Shown: positions 11,594-37,300, counted from the stretch's first letter. The stretch: DNA of 64,000 bases from Echinarachnius parma (GCA_037951105.1 JBAMJV010003377.1:111212-175211), one strand, 5' to 3'. The notes: generated by a model from the letters alone, not told the origin. Program-made: numbers and translations.

Positions 11594-14500
11594 CTGCAGA
11601 CACAAGTAAATGAATACAAACAAAATAAAACAATGATTATTAATGTAAATCTAGAAACACAAATAGATCCTGCCTTTCGATATTAAAGATTTCTTGTTAC
11701 ATTAGCTATCATTGTAATATACGCAGTGGCATAGCTACGGGGGGGGGGGGGGGGGGGGGGGGCTGACACTGACAGGGGGGCACATGCTCCCCTCCCAATA
11801 ATTTGATAAAAATTATAAATGAAGATCCTGCTAGGATTGTAAGCTATGCTCTATATGACTCTCAAAAAATATAAACATAACAAGAAAAACTTTTTTACAA
11901 ATAAATAAAAATGTGTAAGGCAATCAGTCAGACCACACTATGCCACTAAATCTACACAAGCAGGGGCGGATCTAGCTTTTTGCTGAGGGGGGGGGGGGGG
12001 GGTTTGACCCAATGACGATGCGGATACTGTGTAGGTCTGGACACATGATGGCGTTTTTCTATGCACATCACATTTTCACTTGGCAGCCCAAGGGGGGGGG
12101 GGGGGGGGGGTTTATGGTTAAGTAAAAAAAAAAAGAAGAAGATTCTCCAAAAATGAGCAAATTCGCCGAAAATGATGTTATATTGCCCAAATATATGACA
12201 TGGTTGGAATGTCAGATGCAGCCAGAAAAAGTCTGCCTCCTCCCCCCCCCCCCCCCCCCAAAAAAAAAAGAAGAAGAAGAAGAAGATTATATCTAGAAAG
12301 TTCCCTGCATGCATGATTAGTAAAATAATTAAACAAAAAGAACCATACCTATCTGATTCATCTTCTTCTGAGTCCGAATCACTTTCATGATGCCTGCTTT
12401 TCTTCTTCTTCTTCTTCTTAGTCTTTCTTGCAGAGTCAGAAGATCTGCCCTTCTCTTTCTTCTTCTTTTTCTTGTCCCTTCTCCGGTCGTCCATCCTGTG
12501 ACACAAGAATAGAAATGGGCAAAATACTTCACAATTACTAATCACTAGTGTTTTTAGTCTGTTTTCAATCAGTGTTACATCATTCAAAGTTGAACTTTGT
12601 TGGAATTGCAAAAATCAAAAGTTCCACAAAGCAAGAGTGAGATTTGGAGGAGGCGATTTGATAAGTGAACAAAGCATTGAATAATTTTGCATATACTGTA
12701 GGTGAGTAATTCCTGTTGTAAATGTGTTCAGAATATATATTTATTTCTATAATTACTCTGAACATGTAAAAACTGACTTAGAGATAACAAAATGTGTATA
12801 ATGTGACTGATATTTCCAATGATATTTCATATTTTCATTGCAAAAGAACAATGTTTGCCTAGTGAAAGTATCAGAATTTGAATACTATTGATGATGGAGT
12901 ATCTGAATGTAGATACTTTTGACTACAATCGCAAAGCATCCACAAACAATTTCAAATTCAATCATATCTCCATAATTAAGTCGACATTTGAAAAATCAAA
13001 AGTTTCAAAACTGCAGTTACATTCTTCTGTTACCATCTAAGCCAAACAACAATGTTAAAGAGAAATGTGAAAGCTCTGAATACTTTTAGTTGATTTTGGA
13101 CAAAGTTAATGTTTCACTTTAACATGATTTGTTATGATGGCACTCACCCTTTGCTTTCTCTGAGTTTCTTCAACAGAAGGAGATCAAGGCTGTCATCGGG
13201 CTTGGACTTCTTCTAAACATAAATGGAGACAAGCAAACATCAGTAAAACATCAGTGGCTGGAATACTTCCTAGGGAGTGGAAAATGTGCCATTTATGTGC
13301 AGGAGTGATTGCAGTGTGTATCCGTTGACCGGCGTTATAATGATAGTGTAAAGCGCTATATAAATAACTGTTATTATAATTATTTAATTAAAAGAAATGT
13401 CCTAAATACAGTAAAACCTGTGTATAGTGACCACCTAAGGGAAACAAAACTAGATGGATCTTCGATTGCGCGCAATCAAAAATTATGCCTCCGCTATCAC
13501 GCGATTTTAATATGCCCAAATTAACATGCACTGATTTAATTTTTCTTCTATTTTGGGTCCTGTGACCTTGACCATATGATCCCAATCTTTGATGGCTCCC
13601 TAAAAAACAGTCAGGTACCAAGTTTGATTGAAATCTGACATTTAGTTCTTGAGATTTTGGTATTACAAGCTTTTTTGCATGTATAATGAGTCCCGTGACC
13701 TTGACCTCAACCTCATGACCCCAACATTTTATGGCTACGTTGACTCTTTATGATACAGGTACCGAGTTTGATTGAAATCTGACATTCAGTTCTTGAAATT
13801 TTGCAATTACAAGCCATTTTCGCATACATATTGAGTCATGTGACCTTGACCTTTGACCTCATGACCCCCCAAATCAAATCAGATCAGTGGCACCCCGATA
13901 TGTACACTCATACCTAGTATGTAATTGATCCGTCAACCGGTTCTTGAGATATCGCAAGAACGAGGCATTTTTGCACATACATTGATTCCTGTGACCTTGA
14001 CCTTTGTCCTCATGAACCCCAAAATCTAATCAGATCATTGCCACCCCAATATCTACACTAATACCAAGTTTGAATTTGATCCGTCAACCAGTTCTTGAGA
14101 TATCGCGAGAACGAGGCATTTTTGCATATATATTGAGTCCTGTGACCTTGACCTTTAACCTCATGAACCCCAAAATCTAATCAGATCATTGCCACCCCAA
14201 TATCTACACTAATACCAAGTTTGAATTTGATCCGTCAACCAGTTCTTGAGATATCGCGAGAACGAGGCATTTTTGCATATATATTGAGTCCTGTGACCTT
14301 GACCTTTAACCTCATGAACCCCAAAATCTAATCAGATCATTGCCACCCCAATATCTACACTAATACCAAGTTTGAATTTGATCCGTCAACCAGTTCTTGA
14401 GATATCGCGAGAACGAGGCATTTTTGCATATATATCGAGTCCTGTGACCTTGACCTTTGACCTCATGACCCCTAAAATCTAATCAGATCATTGACACCCC

Positions 14501-17500
14501 AATATCTACACTAATACCAAGTTTGAATTTGATCCGTCAACCAGTTCTTGAGATATCGCGAGAACGAGGCATTTTTGCATATATATTGAGTCCTGTGACC
14601 TTGACCTTTGACCTCATGACCCCTAAAATCTAATCAGATCATTGTCACCCCAATATGTACACTCATACCAAGTTTGAAATTGATCCGTCAACTGGTTCTT
14701 GAGATATCGCGAGAACGAAAACGGGACGTACGGACGGACGTACGGACGGACGGACGGACGGACGGACGGACGGACGGACGGACGGACGGACGGACAACCC
14801 GAAAACATAATGCCTCCGTTCACTTCGTTGGCGGAGGCATAAAAAAGTGGCCACTTGAGACATGTGACCTCGATCGGCAGGTTCCATAACACTGTAGCTG
14901 TAGCTGCAGGGGATCATTTTTGGTGGCCACTATTACTATAGGCAGGTTGGCTGCTAAAAACAGGTGGCCACTTAGACAGGTTTGACTGTACATGAACTCT
15001 TTTGTTTAAAAACACAATTTACAGCAGAACTTCATTTTTAACGAGGAGCTTGGGACCAGCTAGTCACCATAACAATTATCTTGTTGTATCAGGGTAAAAA
15101 AACTATGAGAATATATAAAAGAAGCTCATGCCAGTAAAATTAAAAAGTGATATAAGGTGGTCTTGTTTTAACACAGCTCTATTCAACGAGGTTCCACTGT
15201 ATATTTTATTTTTTTGTCAATTGTTTAACAAAAACTAGAGAAATTTGACTGCACCCAGTCAAAAAAATAAAAAAAATGATATCCCCATATATCATCCCAC
15301 CAGGTTTCTGAAGGCAAGGGGTAAATTCAAATGGTGGCGTTTGACTGCATGACTGGCATTTCAAGCAAGCTAACCCACTCTCTTGCACAGGTGCATCTCA
15401 AGGGCGAAATAGACCTTAACAGCCCCATGTATATTTTCATTGTTTTAACAAGTTATACAATGCTAGAAATTACTTTCTTTTTGTCTTGTGGCACAGTCGG
15501 GTAAGTCAAAACAAGATTTTTCCCATTCTAGTGGCCAAAACCCGGAGTCTGGTGGTTCCATAGAAAAACATTACAAATTCAGTTATATTTGGTTGCACAT
15601 TAGGGCCAGTAGAAGTAAGCATAAATAAATTTGGTGGCCTGAAGCTAATTTCCTTGCCCTAAGCCAGCGGGCCGGCCTGTGCTAACTTTGAGCATTGAGT
15701 TATATTACCTTCTTTTTCTTTTTCTTCTGAGGACTTTGGGGAGGGCTTCGGCTGGGACTAGGACTTCTCTTGGTTGGTTCTTCTGTTTCCTCTTCTGGTT
15801 GTGGAGGAGGACGTTTCACTGGTGGCTTCTGACCTCTGCAAGATAAGAATTAATAATTGATAGCAGGATTCTTTTAAAGGGATCCAGTAACAATGTCAAA
15901 ATCCTCAAAACTTACATGGAAATCTAGTGGTTCTCACATACCTCATTGTATTCATAAGGATATGTAGGATTTAAGTATTCAGATTCATATTTATCTAGTG
16001 GATAATTATAACTGTGTACAAAGTCAGTGCAATGAGTTAGCGAATATCACATTGCATTATTAATATCATAAATGCCATTTACCATGGAATTTTCACACAT
16101 CACTCAGTGAACATACATACTGTATCATATCACAGAAATACACATTTTGTCAACCACATGCCTGTTTATGCACATGTCAACAAAGTTAATAGATCCCTTT
16201 TAAAACCTGTTCTGGACTAACCCACTCCCCCAAAAAAAATTTCGATGGATTAAATGTGAACTGAACAGAAGTTGAAATTTAAGCTACAGAATCAGGACAA
16301 CTTCTACACTAAAAATAAAGCAATGCTTTGTAAAAGGGGTGTTGAAAGGTAAAGACCTAAATCCAATATGTACACCAACATTGGAAGGGTCAGTGATTTC
16401 TTTAATTCTTAAAGGATACAATTTGTTTTCAATTTCAATTTTATTTTAACCCATTGAAGATTTTAGACACAAATGTTTCATAGTTCATACACCCAAGCCC
16501 TTTTTTTGTTGTTTTATTTTTTTAAATTTTTTTTCATAAAACATATAATATTTACAATAATACAATAATAAAGGGGTCTGGGAAATTACAACGAGCTCCA
16601 ACAGCTTGAAAAGAGTAATTCCCTAATAAAGTGTAGTATAAAACATACATTAGAGTTGTGATTAAAATCTGATAAAAACAAGAATGCTTACATGTAGATA
16701 GCTGCTTTGATTGATCACTGATTTATTGTCAAAATCAAATTGTTTTGAAATTACAATTCATCAAATTATATAAATTAACCTGTTCAGGCCCGATCATGAA
16801 AATTCTCAGGCTTGGATACGTGTTTAACTATGGAGCATGCATATAACACATACCGTACTAAAATAAAATTGTCTCAAACAGGTTGAACAGGTTACTGTCC
16901 TCCTGTTGCAAGCCAAAATTTTAAATGTGAGTACATTTTTGTGTACATCTATATATGAAAGGAAATTTCATTTAAAAACATTTCTGAGAATATTAGGACT
17001 TGAGAGTACCTTTTTGTGGAATTATATTAACTGACATTTTAGATCTTAAAATAATACACTTAAAAGGTTTGTTATGACCATGTTTTTCTTGTGGCTTAGC
17101 TAGATGAATAGTCAGGCAAGTAATCCCATCAAGAACGAGAGCTATTTTAAGGCAAAATTGATCATTATTTTCCTCTACAAATTGGCAACTCCTAAATTTT
17201 GTCGACCTATTAATGACATAAAAGTAGGTGGAAAATATTTAGTAAGTACAATTTAGGACAAATATGAAGTGACTTTGCCGCAAAGTTGCCAATTTGAACG
17301 CCAAAATCTGTTTTACAATTATCATAATGTGTTGCCAATTTAAGGATTTTTCTAAATTATAGTGGTTTACGCTATAATAAAAATCATTAACAAATAACTA
17401 AAGCAGGTAGAGTAACAAAATGGAGCTCTAAAAATAGAGTAATTTATGCTCTTTCTCCTTGTATACATTATATAACTTGTTATCTTCTTGCTGAAGTGTA

Positions 17501-19362
17501 GGACTACAAAACCACAAATATGTGGGCCTTAGGCACTGATGGGTTAACAAGATCTTTCAAATTCTAGTGGTTCATGTGCTAATTTTGAGCATTCCAACAC
17601 ATAAGAAGATGAAGCCTTACAAAGCAATCATCAGAGCCTCCTTCTCCGCCTGCTTTATTGCTTCTGCCTCTGTCATCCCTCCGGCTCCGTTTCCATCCTT
17701 GCGCTCTTTGCTGAACCACTCCAAGTCCTTCCCCTTCTGCCATCGACCAACAGGGGCCAACAGCGAATGACCTGCAATCAACAAGAAAAGAAATCAGAAA
17801 TAGGTACAAAAATCATGCAAATTAACAAGAAGAGAAAGTAAAAATAGTGACGTAAATTGAAGAAGAACTTTGTTGCAAAATGAGTTCTTTACTGAAGCCA
17901 TTGCTGCAAATCCTTCCCCTGCTGCCGTTAAACGATAGCAGCCTTGACTGGCAATCAACTAACTCTACAGAACGCCAGTGCTTGCGCTGGCGTTCTACGA
18001 CCACCTAATGAAGCCCCCAAACTTGCACTTTTGTGTGCACGATATTTTGATGAAATATATTATATGATACGATACTTACATGTACCATCTATCTCTGCAC
18101 AAATATGTGATGTAACTTGGCGCTAGATAAAAATGATGATTTTTCGCTCGATTCCTCCATGTAATGAAAATACGTGATTTCTGCACTTCTCTCCGTGTCG
18201 TAGCAGTGTAGCGCGACTTTTGAACGAAAGATGATTGCGCTTTGGTCTCCATTCAAGTCGCCCGCCGATTCCAATTAAACGACAGATCTGACGCGTTAGT
18301 CCGTACTACCACTATAAAATACGGCGACTTGAATGGAGACCAAAGCATGATCATCTTTCGTTCAAAAGTCGCGCTACGACACGGAGAGAAGTCGATATGG
18401 TGCAGAATTCAAAAATCACGTATTTTCATTAGGAATCGAGCGAAAAATCATCATTTTTATCTAGCGCCAAGTTACATCACATATTATGCAGAGATAGATG
18501 GTAAGTATCGTATCATATATGATATATTTCATCAACATATCGTGCACACAAAAGTGCAAGTTTGGGGGCTTCATTAGGTGGTCGTAGAATGCCTGCTTGC
18601 TGGCGTTCTGTAGAGTTAGCAATCAACAAGAAAATACATTAACAATTAGGGAAATAAAACCACTGTGGATTGCATAATTGAAAGTGCAATATACCATTTT
18701 CGTTAATTTGAGACAATTGCAATTGAACCTGTTGAAAAGAGAAAACTTTTAAATTGATAGGAAATTATGATAATTGACATATATTATTTATATATATTTC
18801 ACTACAATGATCATGATCAGGATGATGATTCAGTTCACACTCAGTTCTTCTAAAATATCATTTGGCAGGTGACAAGTTAAATTGAAAAGCTTAATTTCGT
18901 ATTTGAATTTGTAAATATATAAATTGCAATATTCCAATAATCAGGCTTTATTGCCTTTATTTAAATTGTTTGCAAAGCCAAAGATTGCAAAGCCAAAGAC
19001 AAAAATTAAGACGTCGCTAGTCACTCATTGCATTTGGGAGTATTTTTGGAGCAAATGTGAACAATTGGAATGTTCAAAATTAAAATGTCGAACAAATTAT
19101 TTAAAGAACAATATTGAATTTAATCTTAAAAAGTCAATGACGTTTTGCTTTTAGTTTTACTTCAAGTTCTACCAGTTTACGTTTTATGACCAAAAAGACA
19201 CGATATTGTTGGGTGCATGAAAATGAGTATGTGGGACTATTAAAGTTTATCCGATCAGTCTCTCTTACCAAGATAGCACTCTCTGTCTTTATCACTCTTC
19301 ACGCTATCCCATGTAAACTGATCCTGACCTCCTCTGTTTCCTCCTCTTGGTACGTAATACAT
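10921..19362 (-). CDS. MMTAG2: MMTAG2 (C1orf35)-like protein, complete six-exon gene
   Basis: Exons in transcript order: 19362-19269, 17771-17621, 15835-15709, 13212-13148, 12495-12349, 11593-10921. All introns are GT..AG, and the joined frame gives 418 codons plus TAA. Residues 1-82 match the conserved N-terminus of the multiple myeloma tumour-associated protein 2 family: [20 protein letters not shown], then [21 protein letters not shown], then an acidic helix ending EALMIAL. Residues 83-194 are proline-rich and then Lys-rich. Residues 195-418 are a low-complexity tail rich in Arg, Asp, Glu, Ser and Lys, resembling the RS/RD tails of nuclear RNA-associated proteins. Human MMTAG2 has about 263 residues, so this tail is much longer. 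Function is poorly known; nuclear, RNA-processing context is inference from composition. An in-frame ATG at 19455 exists upstream, but family members start near the chosen Met. The gene diverges from PSMD11 across 277 bp. Confidence 0.9.
11961..12115. mobile_element. Short GGGGCGGATCTAGC element in MMTAG2 intron 5
   Basis: Starts caggggcggatctagctttt, contains gatggcgtttttctatgcac and gcacatcacattttcacttg (reverse of the unit in PSMD11 intron 9) between G runs. The far inverted end is missing. Confidence 0.65.
12349..12495 (-). CDS. MMTAG2: MMTAG2 exon 5
   Basis: Acceptor tcacag, donor gtatgg. Encodes two poly-Lys clusters separated by RSSDSARKT, then [14 protein letters not shown]. Highly basic followed by acidic: a probable nuclear localisation region. 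Confidence 0.85.
13148..13212 (-). CDS. MMTAG2: MMTAG2 exon 4
   Basis: Short 65-bp exon between acceptor tttag and donor gtgagt, encoding [20 protein letters not shown]. Frame is phase-compatible with exons 3 and 5. Confidence 0.85.
13237..13395 (+). mobile_element. SINE/LINE 3'-end fragment
   Basis: Ends gtaaagcgctatataaataa followed by TTATTAT-type sequence, the form seen in L2-like 3' tails. A similar gtaaagtgcttaggg..tatataaat(ATT)n end is at 32938-33016. Confidence 0.5.
13409..14988. mobile_element. CAGTCAAACC MITE split by a pearl-like element, in MMTAG2 intron 3
   Basis: The left end 13409-13449 and the right end from about 14842 to 14988 (GACAGGTTTGACTG) are one MITE with TA flanks, opened in its gggaaacaaaa..agtggcc middle by the element at 13450-14841. 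Confidence 0.8.
13450..14841 (-). mobile_element. Pearl-like (Helentron-type, non-autonomous) element with five 151-bp core repeats
   Basis: On the - strand it begins tatgcctccgccaacgaag, then a (GTCC/ACGG)n microsatellite (14731-14795), five regular 151-bp core units (period from gaacgagg at 13958, 14109, 14260, 14411, 14562, 14713), and a 3' end with the perfect hairpin GATTGCGCGCAATC followed by CATCTAG. Pearl/Nadir-type elements of marine invertebrates share this architecture (stem-loop end, tetranucleotide microsatellite, about 160-bp core repeats); assignment to that class is from family knowledge. Each core carries TGACCTTGACCTTTGACC. Confidence 0.78.
15022..15199. mobile_element. MITE related to 7505-7665, in MMTAG2 intron 3
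   Basis: Starts cagcagaacttcatttttaa, ends ttcaacgaggttccactg, with TA flanks. Confidence 0.68.
15709..15835 (-). CDS. MMTAG2: MMTAG2 exon 3
   Basis: Acceptor cttgcag, donor gtaata. Completes Leu, then [16 protein letters not shown], a Ser-Pro stretch ([12 protein letters not shown]) and a poly-Lys end. The Leu-Gly-x-Lys start aligns with the LGYK of vertebrate homologues, which fixes the frame. Confidence 0.88.
15878..16199. mobile_element. TTAA-MITE family 2 copy in MMTAG2 intron 2
   Basis: Starts AGGGATCCAGTAACAATGTC, ends GTCAACAAAGTTAATAGATC plus CC(T), with TTAA-type flanks. It begins 42 bp beyond the exon 3 acceptor boundary, inside the region that normally carries the branch point. 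Confidence 0.75.
17621..17771 (-). CDS. MMTAG2: MMTAG2 exon 2
   Basis: Acceptor tgcag before 17771; donor gtaagg after 17621. Encodes [19 protein letters not shown] and the acidic/amphipathic segment ending EALMIAL. This is the best conserved part of the family. A decayed copy of this exon lies at about 17880-17960 on the same strand. Confidence 0.9.
17880..17960 (-). pseudogene. Decayed tandem copy of MMTAG2 exon 2
   Basis: Compared on the + strand, aaatccttcccctgctgcc here aligns with aagtccttccccttctgcc in exon 2, and the block ends in the same gcaatcaac that follows the exon 2 acceptor. It lies 5' of the functional exon in the transcript. Several indels destroy the frame. A long foldback element is inserted exactly at its gcaatcaac. 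Confidence 0.72.
17960..18618. mobile_element. Long foldback element (659 bp) with 9-bp target duplication, in MMTAG2 intron 1
   Basis: Two arms of roughly 300 bp are inverted copies. Termini are TAACTCTACAGAACGCCAG ... CTGGCGTTCTGTAGAGTTA, and GCAATCAAC is present on both sides (17951-17959, 18619-18627). A 9-bp duplication with very long inverted repeats is typical of Mutator-like foldback elements. No coding region. Confidence 0.85.
19269..19362 (-). CDS. MMTAG2: MMTAG2 exon 1
   Basis: Starts at the ATG at 19362-19360 ([16 protein letters not shown]...) and ends after the first base of the Gly codon in YLG, with donor gtaaga. It carries the Gly/Arg-rich start and the [19 protein letters not shown] block characteristic of the family. 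Confidence 0.9.
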
Positions 19363-19639
19363 TTTGAAAGTCAAAGACACTCTCAAAATGTAAACGGAAG
19401 TATGTGAAGTCCACCATAAACAAACGCAGTAAATGACAGAAATCGTATGCGACATCGATTAATGTAGGAGCAGCGAACTAGCATAAGAACCACGTACTAA
19501 TGAACAAAAGATCATTGAGTGGCGCACGTCGCGTATATTTGATAAGGTGTCAGCGAAATCACATGTTTTACTCCAACTTGCAAAGTCACTCGAGACGAGT
19601 CGTTCGGTGTTTTGTCAAACAGACATTTACAAATTCAAA
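19363..19639. promoter_or_regulatory. Shared intergenic region, probable bidirectional promoter of MMTAG2 and PSMD11
   Basis: Only 277 bp separate the two start codons of divergently read housekeeping genes. There is no well-placed TATA box for either gene. A CGGAAGT motif at about 19395-19401 matches the ETS-factor core often found in bidirectional promoters. It lies close to the MMTAG2 start, so it may be in the 5' UTR. Transcription starts cannot be seen. Confidence 0.6.
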
Positions 19640-33279
<13,640 letters not shown>

Positions 33280-34242
33280 CAAGCCTGCACATTTCTGAAA
33301 ACAAAGAAACTGGAACTCTCATCTTTCATGGACATTGCTTGATAATTTTTCCTTCTTTTGAAAAATCCCATTGATTTTTTTTATGGACAAAGTTGTTGAG
33401 TCCTTGTTTCAGAAAACCAAGAAGCTTTATTGAAAAACCTGCACATTTCTGAAAACAAAGAAACTGGAACTCTCATCTTTCATGGACATTGCTTGATAAT
33501 TTTTCCTTCTTTTGAAAAATCCCAGTGATTTTTTTATGGAAAAAGCTGTCTCCTGAAAACCAAGAAGCGCTTTTTAAAAACGTGCACATTTCTGAACACA
33601 AAGAAACTGGAACTCTCATCTTTCATGGACATTGCTAGATAATTTTTCTTTCTTTTGAAAATCCCTGCTACATTTTGTTAAATCTATCATCAACATTTCG
33701 ACAGATGGATGGAATTCCACTTTCAGAAACTTTTCTAGAACTGGAATTTTCTTGTTTTTGGAGACATTTCTTGACTCTTTATCTAGATGAAAAAAAGAGA
33801 AGAAATATTCTTGACAATATCGAACATGGGCCAAGCTGCATAATTACTCTTTGGGAAGACCAAAAGGCTACCCCAATCATCTAGAACTTTTTTGTTAATC
33901 TTTAGTGGATAAGTGATATGAAGGAGAGAAGTGATGTAGATTAGACTGGTCTTTGGACATGACTTGAAGTCTTGACCCTCATTTTATAGTTTGTCCGACC
34001 AAATGTAAAATTTAGACATCATTTTTTTCAGAGTAGTTACACATTTCAATCGTAATAGGAAAAAAATTGAAAGTGATGTCTCATTGCAGCTTCTAAAAAT
34101 ATTTTAAAATCGAATGAGAGATATTAAAGAATGAAGATGTTTAGATACGGCTATAGAGTAGACATTTGGTCTGGCAGAACTTTGTCCAACTATGCTCTTG
34201 TCATTTTTAACAGTTAACAGTGAATTTGATTGAATGGAATTA

Positions 34243-34396
34243 CAGTCAAACCTTTCTTAGTGGCCACTTGTTTGTAGCAGTGGTGTCTTGCAGAGAAAAA
34301 CAATGTTACGGACCAATAAAGTCTATAGCGGTCACATATCTACAGTGGCCACTTTTCTTGTTTTCCTTAGGTGGTCACAATAGACAGTTTTGACTG
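34243..34396. mobile_element. CAGTCAAACC MITE, 3' of PSMD11
   Basis: Ends CAGTCAAACCTTTCTTAGTG ... CAATAGACAGTTTTGACTG with TA flanks. Confidence 0.8.
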
Positions 34397-37300
34397 TATA
34401 GTGTTGTTTCTTGGGATGATTCCACAACATCAATATATCTTCAACATGACTTGTGTGATGTATTCAAACAACGATGATTGTCGAAAGCTTGACCTACATG
34501 TAGTAAGTAATAACAGGGCCCTGTAAAGTTAAATTGTAAATCGTTATGTTACTGGGCCCTGGTCAACTTAAGTATTCACAAAAATTGGCCCAGGTATGAA
34601 ATCTAGGCCTAGGACTTTTAGGATGAAGGATAGTCAAGGACATAAACATAATTGATTAAGCCTATTATATTAAACCAAATAACCAACCAACCACTGTCAG
34701 AGAAAGGAGTATATGAAATTATCTTAGTTGATCAAGCACACCTGTCAAATCAAATAATAAACCAACAGACATAACTACTGACTTATTCATACTTAAAACC
34801 AGACATTTGCTAGAGAAACATTCCTGAAATTTGATATCTTTTAAATGGTTGTCTATTAAAATGGTTTTCCTCTCATCCTACAGTTTGATGTTAATATTAG
34901 TATTTGACTGAATGACTATTATTAAACACATTCAAGACTGTTTGATTTTGCTATAACACGCATTCTCCATAGACCCAAGCCCAAGTATTTTGGGGACCAG
35001 TCCTGAATGGGTTCAAAATATTACTAGAATATTTGAATGAATGTAAAGTGCGAGATTTTGTGATGACTTTCTTTTCTTCAAAGGGGGAAGTAATCAATGT
35101 AAAATGTTTAATGTAAGTTTGCAAGTATTGTGATTGCATCACAATGTAATGAAGCATGACTTTTGTGGATACTGTACATGTACATGTATAAATATGTGTA
35201 ATTAAAGTTTGTAAAACTTTACCTGATGATTATATACCTTGTCATTATTCGCTTTGTGCAGTGAAACCTCATTATAACGAGCACCTTGGGCCCATTACAT
35301 TTACCTCTTGTCAGGGCTGAACAATAAGAAAATACATAGGACCTAGACCTGCAGCCCCCCCCCCCCCCCCTCCCAAGGCTCTGAAAATTGTGTCCGTAGA
35401 AAATTTTAAAAGCTGAGACCGAGAACTTTCACAATTTGTTATGCAAAGACCAGGATTTTTTCACAATTTTCGAGGCCAAAACCAGGATTCTTCACAATTT
35501 TAGAGTCCAAGACTAGGATCCTTCAAAATTTTCGAGGCCGAGACCATTGGTAATGATGGTCGAGACCGCTTAAAATGAGACCAGCTACACGTGGTAAAGG
35601 GGGGGGGGGGTTCAAACCCCCCAAAATAGTAATTTTTTGGTCAAAGCCCCCCCCCCCCCCCCCCCCCCCTCTGGGTACGCCTATGCTTCTGGTATTATAC
35701 TAATTCCAAACAGCATTGTCATGAATGGTTGGAGTAATAATGACCCTCTTTCGGGCGGAAATTGGAAAAGGTTAAAAATAAAAAGATTCAAGAAATGAGG
35801 TAAACAACCAGCGTTACGTACGCGTCAATAAAGTTACATGCATGGCTGAAAAAAAAACTTGCATAACTTAACACATGTTGAATATGAAATGACGCAAAAG
35901 TCACTTTGAGTGTGGTTGAGAGGGTGTGGTTTTGCAATATCCATGTAGAGTTGATATACAGGGCTCACCAGGCTCACATATAAGACCCTGGCGGAATGGA
36001 CTGCTGAAAATGTTTTCTTTCATTTATTAGATTTGTTTTGCTGGATGACGGTTTCGTTTGAACAGATTATGTTACTTATTTGATGGGCATGACAACAAAA
36101 AACGTCAAATTATAAAGATATTTCAAAAGTGAGACAAACACAAAATTCGTCATACAAACATGTTAAAAAAAACTTAAAGAAGTGGAAAATAAAATTTAAA
36201 AATACTCTAAAAACTCTTTGGTTACAGTAAGTATTTTGTTGAAACTTATATGAGGAAATATTTGCATCGCTTGGCATTTCATGACACAATGGAGTGGAAA
36301 TGTGAAAACAAGATCGTAAAATAAAAACATTAATTGGAAAAAACAGACGGGATTATAGTAAACTCTTCTGCTGATGTTTTTTTTTTTTTTTTTTTAGGGG
36401 GGGGGATTTCATAAATAACATGAATTATTTATTTGTTATATATAAATTAATGTTTTCATAAATAACGTTGAATTAGATGCAGTAAACGCTGCAATTATTA
36501 TTTAAATTGTAATGCGTCATGAACCGATATGAGACGCATTGAGACCACGGTAGTTTATTAACCTTGCCTACAGCAGGAACGCGGTGCATCATATATTAAA
36601 AAACTATATATTATGGAATTTCAAAATATTATCAGAAATGGTTTAAGTAGGCCTAAATCGTATAAAGTGCACGGACGATTTGTGTTAATGTGGAATCTAT
36701 CATAGTACAATTATGAAGTATTGTTGATAATCATTCAGTTTTATTTCCATTTCACCAACGAGCACCTGCCTACATATGAAAGGTTTTGTTCCTTCTAGCA
36801 CTCTAGCAATTTTCTAGAATATACCCCCAAAATATCCAGATAATGTTATTATTTACCTATATATATTTTAGATAATGATAATAAAGTACATTATCTTCTG
36901 AATGGAACAAAGAGTTTAAGTAGAGTAATGATCGAATTGAAAATACATAAGTGCAAATTCCGTAAAACAAATATATAGTGTGACATTTCAAAAACACATT
37001 GTCCTTTTTACTCAAGAACAAGCCAACAAAATGATAATAAAACACCTAAATTAAGAAAATCTTTGCCCCCAAATTCCTTATTTTTAAAATTTTTACTTAA
37101 ACAACCAATAGTAAACATTAATTGTATTGTTGTGTTCATTTGTATTTTTCGTATAAGTATATTTATGATAAATTGATTAAGTTATTTTGATGTTTCCTTC
37201 CAAACAGGTTTTTGCAATATGCCTTATGATATTCTAGTAGAATAGCGCCACCTCCGGTTATCAATTGGCCTTACATGCCCTTTAATGTCTCTTAGTTGAA

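Noticed and set aside
11237-11686. Open frame of 149 codons on the + strand rich in Ser and Leu
   Set aside because: It is the antisense of the MMTAG2 charged tail; its composition follows from the Arg/Glu/Asp/Ser codons on the other strand.
11952-12611. Single long - strand frame of 219 codons across MMTAG2 exon 5
   Set aside because: Only 12349-12495 is coding by splice sites and phase; the rest reads through intron, poly-G/C and a transposon.
14623-14917. Frames with (VRPS)n or (TDGR)n repeats
   Set aside because: Translation of the ACGG microsatellite of the pearl-like element.
19547-19639. Upstream in-frame ATG extending PSMD11 by 31 residues
   Set aside because: The extension does not resemble the start of PSMD11 and would make the protein longer than the family norm.
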